A program made the position numbers and the translations under genes. From assembly GCA_944472135.2 (NCBI GenBank), contig OX235262.1, forward strand, positions 86,340,903 through 86,404,902: 64,000 nucleotides of DNA, given 5' to 3'. This DNA is from Trichobilharzia regenti (lineage: Eukaryota > Platyhelminthes > Trematoda > Strigeidida > Schistosomatidae). Of the stretch, positions 56,755 to 64,000 are shown piece by piece (the first letter of the stretch is position 1; each line of letters begins with the position of its first letter). The notes beneath the pieces are model-generated. The model had not been told where the DNA came from. It made no database searches and was given only the letters and a program-made list of their open reading frames with translations.

Positions 56755-57105
56755 ATTCTAGTGGAAGCATTGACCAGTAGGGTACAGCAGGTTGAAGGTG
56801 AGGTAGTAACTCATCTAAGAAGACATTGGAAGGTGGTCGCACTATGCTGTGCGTGAATTGACAGAAGCTAGAATTCATGGGATGACCATTGAATCGAATT
56901 TCAGTGACTTAATGGTCTACGAGCTCGCCTTGTAACCAGAAAGTCCTGTGATCGAACCCTGGCTGAAGGTGCACACTGATGAAGAGTCCCAAACTGGGCT
57001 GACTAAACATTAGTCCAGTACTCCCAGGTTTTCTAAAGGTCCTCTAACGATGTCATCTAATGACAAAATCCTCTAACCAATCAAACAAAAACACTTGAAA
57101 ATATT
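56755..57105 (+). mobile_element. SINE-B copy, single, long form
   Basis: Upstream block (GACCAGTAGGGTACAGCAGG), spacer, head (CAGTGACTTAATGGTCTACG), B box, hammerhead region with disrupted stem II, and the complete tail to ACACTTGAAAATATT. No inverted partner. Confidence 0.8.
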
Positions 57106-57978
57106 AAAGGTTCAGTTGAACAGAGTTAAAGAAATATCAATTAGCCTGCAGTAGTTTTCCTCACTAACTGACATGAGAGTAGTAGTGTAGCAAAATGAGT
57201 GATCTTAAAGTCTCATCATGAACAATTAATGTCCAGTAGTGATATTTATTTGAGTACTTCAACTAATTTTGTCATTAATATCCTTTAGACACCCTAGAGG
57301 CACAGACACACCAACAACTTTAGAATGAGTGAATGTGCCAAAAAGCGAATTCAGGCCTTTAACCAGTCTTTGCTTTGGCCTAAGCAATCTATCCCTAACC
57401 AACCTTAATATCTCCCTAATTATGTTATCCTAACTCTAATCTGTCCTCGGTCCTAATCTAACCTTAATCTTTCCCTAACCTAACCCAAAAGTAACCAGAT
57501 ATCCTGTTTAACATCACTGCACATCGTTCAACAATCTTCTTCATGAATATAGTGTAATTTACTTGGTTTCACTGCCTTGCTCTGATTGACTTCTCCAAGG
57601 TTATTGGTGCATTCACGCTTGTTGGGTTCTCTGAAGTTTAACTTCGCCATCCTTCATCCATGACCTGTGTGTGTGTGTTTGCGTGTGTGTATCACTATTA
57701 TGACATTGTTCATCTCTTCTTTTAACTCAATCCCTAATATTTGTTTTCTTTCTGTTGATTTCCAATCTTCGCGCTTCACTTCATTGTTATGCAATGGTAA
57801 ACTGTTGACAACAATGTGTTATGTTGTTGCTGCATTTTTTGTTTCAGCGAAATCAAGGTTGTACCGTGGAGTGGCTACTTGCTCTTGAATTGTTTAAGGG
57901 AAACGTGTTTGACCTGTCTGATTCTTGTGGCCAGTTTTGACCCCATTTTGTTGAGAATATTCTTATTGTTTCTTCGGT
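57106..57978. other. No gene; CTAACC-rich tract
   Basis: 57372-57498 contains repeated CCTAAC/CCTTAAT-like words. (GT)n at 57666-57690. Confidence 0.5.
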
Positions 57979-57989
57979 ATTTTAAAATT
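57979..57989 (+). repeat. Target-site duplication, left
   Basis: ATTTTAAAATT, repeated at 58443-58453 (low complexity, palindromic core). Confidence 0.7.
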
Positions 57990-58442
57990 TCTGGAGGATT
58001 TCATAATGGGCTGACATCATTTAGAGAACCATTGGAAAACCCGCACGGAGCAATGGACAGCTGTTTCGTCAACCTTGGTTGGGACTCTTCATCACTGTGC
58101 ACCTTCAGCCAGGGTTCGAACTCAGCATCGTCTGGTTACAATGCGAGCTAGGTCCTAGACCATTCGGTCACTGGGACCTGTTCCAGTGACCAGTCCATGA
58201 ATTCTAACTCCTACCAATTCAAGACACTGCGCCACTGCTATCGGGTCCCAGTGGCTTAATGGTCTACGAGCTCGCCTTGTAACCAGAAGGTCCTGGTGGT
58301 AGGTGCGTACTGCTGAAGAGTCCCAACGAAACGGTTGTCCAGTACTCCTTACAGGTTCTCAAATGGTTCTCTAACTGATGTCATCTCATAATGAAATCCA
58401 CTAACCAATCGAACAAAATCCATACAAAACCAATACCTGAAA
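57990..58442. mobile_element. SINE-B head-to-head inverted pair with 11-bp TSD
   Basis: Left arm minus (57990-58234) is complete from tail to spacer. Right arm plus (58235-58442) has head, B-box region shortened, core CTGAAGA but stem II deleted, and a complete outer end ACAAAACCAATACCTGAAAA. The left outer end is truncated. Confidence 0.85.
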
Positions 58443-58453
58443 ATTTTAAAATT

Positions 58454-59062
58454 CTGTCTGGTTAATTAGTTTTGCTGTATACTACGTAATTTGTAATTGA
58501 GAAACCTTTGTACCGTAGAATATTCTGATAATACTTCTGATGTTTTTGCCTATTTTTCATATGACTTATCGTTTTTTAATAGTACCACAGATTTCATCAC
58601 GTCGAATCATGTTTGATGTTGTTGGGACATTATTTTTGACTCTGTATAACTAAAGGTAGTTCCATGAACTATTCAGAAGAACTGGATAAATCATGTGGAT
58701 AGCTCTGACTTGTTTTCAATGACTGGTTTCCTGATTTCAGACCAACATACTCGGGTTTTCTGTTATTTCATTTGATTCTTATTGGTAAATTACGCAGAGG
58801 TGAGTTTATTTAATGTTGAATCAAGAGATCACCTAAGTCAAATATGAGGACTCTTACTCATCTACGACAATAGTTGGTGGTCTCTCTGTATTACTAATTA
58901 GCAGAAGTTAAGAGAAAAATATGCACGATTCATAACAAAGTTAAACTATTACGATACATAGGTTGCGAACGTACGAGTGATGTTGAGCCAAAAAATCAGA
59001 AAAACTACTGGTTTTTGTAATAAAAATAACGTTTATTTACAGGAGAAATGCACGAAAACACA
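58454..59062. other. No gene recognised
   Basis: The part next to the Merlin remnant (58960-59062) may be its 3' non-coding end. Terminal inverted repeats were not identified. Confidence 0.4.
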
Positions 59063-59727
59063 TTAAACAGGGTATTTTTCTCTTAAATGATTTAAAAATA
59101 TGTCCCAATTATAGTGAGGAGTGTCAGTTTTTCAGCTGAACCAATTTCTATACATGTGATCATAAAGATGACTGCGAATGAGTCCCTTTTGTGACCCGTT
59201 TATTGCCCTTATCCTGTTTTTCAGTCTATCCCCAGAAGCCCTCTACTGAATTGGTAGTTGTCCCAGTTATGAAGTCAACGAAATCATCAGAATGGTTTAC
59301 TCTATGATAGATAAATCTCAAATCTGACAGGCGGTTGTATCCTGCCCATTTGTCAATATGAACAGTAGTGCCAGGAATGACTAGCCTTTGTATAATTTGT
59401 GAAAGGGTAAGGTACTACTAATTAGAATTACTATCACAATTCTATTTTGAAGTTTCGTGTCGTAAATTCCTAATACCCAAGAGTTCGCCCTAGAGCAACC
59501 ACTGTTAGATATCCTCCGTATGAGGACTTTTTATCTGTATGAACAATAACACCAAATCCTCCTAACAGCTGCTGACAGTATTCATCTTCCACTATGCTAT
59601 ATCTCTGAAATAGTAGAACCATTGTACAGCAGATACCAAGGTATTTTCCGTCTCTACATCCGTTTACATCATTCCAGCCTGTAATATCTAACAATAGCAG
59701 ATAAAGAGTATCTTTGTCAGCAGCCAT
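59063..59727 (-). pseudogene. Merlin-like DNA transposon transposase, broken
   Basis: Minus strand. GGFGVIVHTDKKSSYGGYL (about 59570-59510) carries the first catalytic Asp. GTTVHIDKWAGYNRLSDLRF (about 59375-59320) carries the second, and NHSDDFVDFITGTTTNSVEG followed by FWG carries the Glu. The C-terminus RLKNRIRAINGSQKGLIRSH ... NWDIFLNHLREKYPV ends at the stop at 59063. The order and spacing match the DDE domain of the IS1016/ISXO2-like family, which in animals is Merlin, a superfamily known in schistosomes. A stop follows codon 85 from 59727, two more follow, one frameshift precedes the second Asp, another follows FWG, and a stop interrupts the C-terminus. The start is arbitrary. Confidence 0.85.
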
Positions 59728-59834
59728 TGCAGTGCAATTTTCGAATTAATTCTTCAAACCATCAAACACATCAATTCGCATAGTGCACCATGGTGACTAG
59801 CGTTGTTCTCTCCTAACAGATACTCTCATAGATT

Positions 59835-60120
59835 GGTGACCACCTTTCCTCACTGACTGACAGCGTTCAGTCTGTGCCACTAAGTTCAAACAACTGACAC
59901 CAATTATTTCTTGTAACAAACCAATGTATCCATTACAGTCCTAAAGGCGGTCACTCATAGGTCCGGATACATCAATGGTAACATTTTCGACGGCTGCACT
60001 AAGTGAAGCAGGTTTGAATTTCCGAAGGGATCTTAGTTCCTTTAAGACTATAGATACGTCTCACTGATGAGTTCCAATAAACACGAAACTTTGATTTAGG
60101 GTTCCCTAACTATTTAACAT
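59835..60120 (+). mobile_element. SINE-D copy, diverged
   Basis: Body part, head (AGGTCCGGATACATCAATGG), B box, then CTGATGA at 60064-60070 and GAAA at 60085-60088. The core box is canonical, but stem II between them is poorly paired. Confidence 0.7.
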
Positions 60121-61164
60121 AAATTTCACGTCATCAGGATGTTTTAGAAGAATATTTTACATAATCACTTTGTATAATTACATCAAATGTGTTAGTCATT
60201 TCTTGATTTGATAAACACTCAACGAATATTTTGCTTATAAGTAACCTGAAATGTTTAATTCGACTAGGCATTTTACGTAAATTGATATTATATATATATT
60301 CGTCACAACTAACTGGGAAGTGTTTAAGTATTGTCTAGGAAAATAAAGCTTGATCTTGACATGGATACTTTTTGACAGTTGAATAAGCTTGTCATTCCAT
60401 GCACATTACTGTTATACTTGACAAGCTAAATAGAATTGGTTAAACAGACAGTAAGTGGTAGGTATCTAAATGGAAGTGATGATATTTTTGGATGTTAAGC
60501 ATAAAAGTAGATTTGATGAGGTACAAGTTCAAACACTAATATACATCATGGTCAGACAGTCAAAATGACTTGCAAGGAGTTAAAGCTTCATTGTTTACAG
60601 AGTTTATTAATCATAATGTATACACCTCCCTAACCAATACGGAATTCTGTCACCAGTGATTACCTTATCATAAAAAAGGCTGTGATATCTATGGTAGTAT
60701 TGTTTTCTAGAAAATCTTACTATACTAATGTCTTATAAGATAGTAACCAGTATTAAGTTGTATAATCATCAGTGGAATCGTGACTCACTGATTTTAACAC
60801 TTCACTTTCGACTAATAGGTCCCATGTTCATTTCCCATGCCGCTTACTTCGACCTTAGCAACTGGGTTTTATAATCAGCTGTCATGCATTAACTATGGGC
60901 TACAACATAGAACACAATAAAAGCCTATGAATAATAATTAAAATGCATTATTATCACTTTCATGTACTGACTTGAAGAATCAAGTTCCTGACAAAAGCTG
61001 CCTAGATGTCAGTTAAGTCTACTAAAACACAATATTTGAAATATAATCCACTTTTCATGATTCGTTGACCACAGGATAGACGTTTTGGAAGTCTAATGAG
61101 AAGTCATTATCAGTGGAGTGTACAAACTATGGTGTGAGGATAGATATTTATCGATGGCGGTAGT
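60121..61164. other. No gene recognised
   Basis: A tRNA-like trace at 60776-60860 (CGACTAATAGGTCCCATGTT) may be another SINE family but is a single copy here. Confidence 0.35.
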
Positions 61165-61615
61165 ACTACATCACAAATTGACAGAAGTTAGAATTCACGG
61201 GTCTTTTCAAGTGTTGGTTTGCAGAAATTTCACTGATATCAATTTCGATCACGAATTGACCTCAGTTAAAGAACTGCTAAAAGCTAGGAATTATTGTGCA
61301 ACTGTTTTCTCTTGTTTTGGACTCTTCAACAGTACTTATTCATGATCCCTGGTTTTCAATGATTCTCTAAATGAATCCAATCCAGGATCACATTTGGAAT
61401 TCACGGATCATTAGATTCTAGCCTATGGGCCGGATGGTCAACGAGTTTGCCCCATTAATTGAAAATCATTGGTTTCATCGCTGGTTTGGCTGATTACTGA
61501 GAATTGCTGAGGAGTTCCAAAGTGGAGTGAAACAGCTGTCCAGTGTTATGCAGTTTTCAATCATTCTCTAACTGATGTCGATTCGTGACGAAATCTACTT
61601 TCATTTTATTAATAT
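61165..61615. mobile_element. SINE-B rearranged inverted pair
   Basis: A spacer start (AAATTGACAGAAGTTAGAAT, plus) is joined to the outer end TTTTCAAGTGTTGGTTTGCA of a minus arm. After the minus hammerhead remnant comes a plus arm with core CTGAGGA and GAAACAGCTGTCCAGT (about 61505-61555). Confidence 0.7.
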
Positions 61616-62134
61616 TATTATTATTATCATCATCATCAATAATTAGCTGATTGATTTCCCCCAATAAATCACCAGACTAGATGACTGGACTTTGTAATCG
61701 TTTAAATTTATGTCGCATAATATAATACAATCATACAAAGTAACCATTATCCCTATCTGGTGAAAGATACTTAGACGTTTGAACAAACCCATTTGAGTTT
61801 GTATTACACGACATTATGTTCATAAACACTGTTATTGAACTGCCCGCATACAATCTGTTAATTGTAAATCACTTTATTTAAATGCTCATAGACCTAAAAT
61901 AATATTTTTTTTAAACGACCTAAACCTTAAAGTTGGAAAAATAGCCTAATCATTAACATAAGTATCAATAAATAGAAATGGTCACTTCATGATTAATGGT
62001 TTGTATTAGACAGAAAACGCATTTGGTAAATACATATTCGGTGATAAGAATAAATGTTTCAAACGAGACTCACATTAATAGTCATTTCAGTTTATTGATG
62101 AGCAGTCTCATCAACGTAAACACCAAACAACAAA
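61616..62134. other. AT-rich DNA, nothing recognised
   Basis: A short ATT/ATC run at 61608-61640, otherwise unique. Confidence 0.4.
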
Positions 62135-62345
62135 TAAATACGTTTGATTGGTTAGAGGACTTCATCATGAGCTGACATGAGTTTGAGAACCATTGGAAAA
62201 CCACCAAGGAGTACTGGACAGCTGTTTAGTCCTAGTTTGGGACTCACCCACCGGGGCTCGAACTCAAGACCTTATGGTTAAAAGGCAAGCGAGTTAGTGT
62301 ACAATTAAGCCACTGGTAACAGATTCAATGGCCTATGAATTAGCT
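62135..62345 (-). mobile_element. SINE-B copy
   Basis: Tail, hammerhead lacking the core box (deletion between stem II and the head), B box (GGCTCGAACTCAAGACC on plus) and head. Confidence 0.75.
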
Positions 62346-62971
62346 CAGATATTTGCAAAATGTCCACTATAAAATGAGACATTATTATGGATTGCTTTTC
62401 GAAATAAGAGGTATTTGGATCGTAATCTATGACGTTTTTGCTTAGTATATGCCACTAATGCATTGAGTACTTGAAAGCTATTTAAACTAACTGGCCACAT
62501 AGAAGAAATCCAAACACTCGACAATTGTTTCACTAATTTTAGGTACATCACATCAATTGTATACCGAACTGACTTACCTCTAGTAAATAAACTGTTCATG
62601 CCAAGCGTATTTTTGGCCAGCTACTTGACCTGAGCATGATCATATAAAATCGAATCAGGTATTTTACGTCTGACAATAAAACAAATGTTGGTAGGCTATT
62701 TAGATACATTAGAATTCTAGTCCAATGATAAAACCATGAAGCTGAAAGGCTTAACAGTCTGTCTTATATAGTCAACTGCTTTTATCAGTTAAACAGTTGA
62801 GTTAAGATGGTGTTAGACTAGATTACAAAGACTGAAAGTATTCGGTTGGCAAAGCAGGATGTATTTTTAACCCTTATTTAATTTTCTCGGCTGTGTTAAT
62901 ACATCTGAAGTGTTCTTTGCTCTTAACTGTTGAATAATAAATGTAGTGTATTGTACTAATTCACTGATCAA
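62346..62971. other. No gene recognised
   Basis: Unique sequence; the open frame at 62345-62599 has no motif. Confidence 0.35.
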
Positions 62972-62987
62972 TATAATATTATTTGGT
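62972..62987 (+). repeat. Target-site duplication, left
   Basis: TATAATATTATTTGGT, identical to 63385-63400. Confidence 0.9.
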
Positions 62988-63384
62988 ATTCAGGTGTTGG
63001 TTTGTAGGGATTTGATTGGTTACAGCATTTCATCATGAGCTGACATTAGTTAGGGAACCATTGGAAAACCTAGGAGTACTAGACAACTGTTCCGTCCTAG
63101 TTTGGGACTCTTCAGCAGTAGGAACCCACCGCCAGGGTTAGAACCCAGGACCTTCTGGTTACAAGGCGAGTTCGTACACCATTAAGCCACTGGGACGCGA
63201 TCCAGTGGCCAACCCATGAATTCTAACTTCTGCCGATTCACGACATAGTGCGACCCCTAGCCAATGTCATAGGTGGCGAGTATTTGTCCTCACACCCAAC
63301 CTGCTACACTAGGACGAAACAGCTGTCCAGTACTCCCAGGTTTTCCAATGGTTCCCTAACTAATGTCGGCTCATGATGAAATCC
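62988..63384. mobile_element. SINE-B head-to-head inverted pair with 16-bp TSD
   Basis: Left arm minus is complete: outer end, tail, hammerhead, B box, head and spacer, to about 63300. Right arm plus (63301-63384) keeps only the 3' half of the hammerhead (ACTAGGACGAAACAGCTGTC) and the tail to ATGATGAAATCC. The identical 16-mers on both sides are the clearest insertion signature in the window. Confidence 0.9.
63074..63122 (-). ncRNA. Hammerhead-like motif in SINE-B
   Basis: Minus strand: CTACTG, core CTGAAGA, perfect stem II GTCC-CAAACTA-GGAC, then GGAA (A13 changed), stem III ACAGTTGT, C, and TAGTAC. Only A13 and one stem position differ from the family consensus. Confidence 0.6.
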
Positions 63385-63400
63385 TATAATATTATTTGGT
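63385..63400 (+). repeat. Target-site duplication, right
   Basis: Identical to 62972-62987. Confidence 0.9.
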
Positions 63401-63570
63401 TGGTGATCTCTAGCAGTGGTATTCAGGACGTATGGTTCATCTTATTTTGGGACTTTTCAATTAAATGTACCTGCATTTCGAGTAGGTGGTAATGTTACTA
63501 CCAATAGTAGAATAGAGACTAAACATCTCTGTCCAGGGAAATCAATCAACAAGAAACTCAAAGTGATTTC
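63401..63570. mobile_element. Sm-alpha-like inverted composite, decayed
   Basis: Minus hammerhead zone (TCTAGCAGTGGTATTCAGGA on plus, stem II region TTTTGGGACTTTTC) joined to a plus body piece (CTGTCCAGGGAAATCAATCA). Confidence 0.6.
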
Positions 63571-63809
63571 AATAAACCAGTGACTATTAGTTCTTTCCTA
63601 TAATAAACGATCATCAAAGTCTTCCACACGAATAATATAAGTCATGTTTTCTGAACTTCCCAAATGAGTAGATTTCATTTTTTGCCTATCTGTGAAAACC
63701 TGCAAACCTATTATTTACAGATCTCGCAAATTGTATTGGTTTTAGATAGTACTGGCTCGTGTCACAATCTACTATGTATGTCTGTAATGATTGCTATCAC
63801 TTTTCAAGA

Positions 63810-64000
63810 ATTAGTTTGTAGGGATTCTATATGTTTCAGGTTAGACCACGAATCGATATCAGTTAGAGAACCATTAAAAACCATGGAGTATTAAACATCT
63901 GTTTCGTCCTAGTTCGGGACTCATCGGCAGTACGCATCCACTGGGTTTCAAATCCAGTACCTTCCGGTTATCACAGCAAAACTTTGACTGACTTTCAATA
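63810..64000 (-). mobile_element. SINE-B copy cut by window end
   Basis: Tail and hammerhead: core CCGATGA, perfect stem II GTCC-CGAACTA-GGAC, GAAA, stem III ACAGATGT. The B-box region begins near 63945, and the head is cut by the window edge. Confidence 0.75.

Overview
The window looks like repeat-saturated intergenic or intronic DNA from a blood-fluke type trematode (Schistosomatidae). The base composition is AT-rich. It carries Sm-alpha-like hammerhead SINEs, Penelope-like retroelements with GIY-YIG endonuclease remnants, RTE-like LINE fragments and a Merlin-like DNA transposon, a combination known from schistosomes. I found no gene that I would call a functional host protein-coding gene, no rRNA and no genuine tRNA gene. 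Almost every recognisable coding stretch is a broken transposon protein. The species cannot be fixed from the sequence alone.

Layout. 1-13 kb: a Penelope-like (PLE) remnant with its terminal repeat (256-1060), an RTE-like 3' fragment, several tRNA-headed SINEs, a GIY-YIG remnant of a second PLE lineage (7215-7640) and a longer PLE with an RT YVDD motif (11266-12600). 13-28 kb: a dense field of SINEs, including two inverted Sm-alpha-like composites (16862-17418, 20744-21315) and a 2.4 kb inverted structure of SINE-B (23872-26270). 28-41 kb: LINE fragments (28851-29477, 30476-31590, 33945-34920), SINE-D and SINE-C copies and a long PLE remnant (38700-40210). 42-55 kb: PLE and LINE fragments, two foldback PLE-terminal insertions with target-site duplications (TSDs; 46590-46796, 47552-47682), and the most complete LINE C-terminal region (53878-54845). 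55-64 kb: SINE-B inverted pairs, a Merlin pseudogene (59063-59727) and further SINE copies.

Five short-element families recur. SINE-A has a tRNA-like head and a TAA/A-rich tail. SINE-B has a tRNA-like head, a hammerhead-like motif and a conserved tail. SINE-C has a tRNA-like head and a short unrelated tail. SINE-D is a unit of about 360 bp with a tRNA-like head and a hammerhead-like motif. The fifth is an Sm-alpha-like unit of about 336 bp with tRNA-like head, hammerhead and body.

The most striking pattern links SINE-B, SINE-D, the Sm-alpha-like family and the PLE termini. In all four, copies occur as head-to-head inverted composites in which both hammerhead-bearing arms point outward. At eight loci the whole composite, or a permuted unit, is bracketed by one direct repeat of 11-16 bp, some imperfect. 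This suggests that the inverted or permuted composite is inserted as one event, perhaps from circular or dimeric ribozyme-processed RNA and perhaps by PLE machinery. The structures and flanking repeats are read directly from the sequence; the mechanism is inference.
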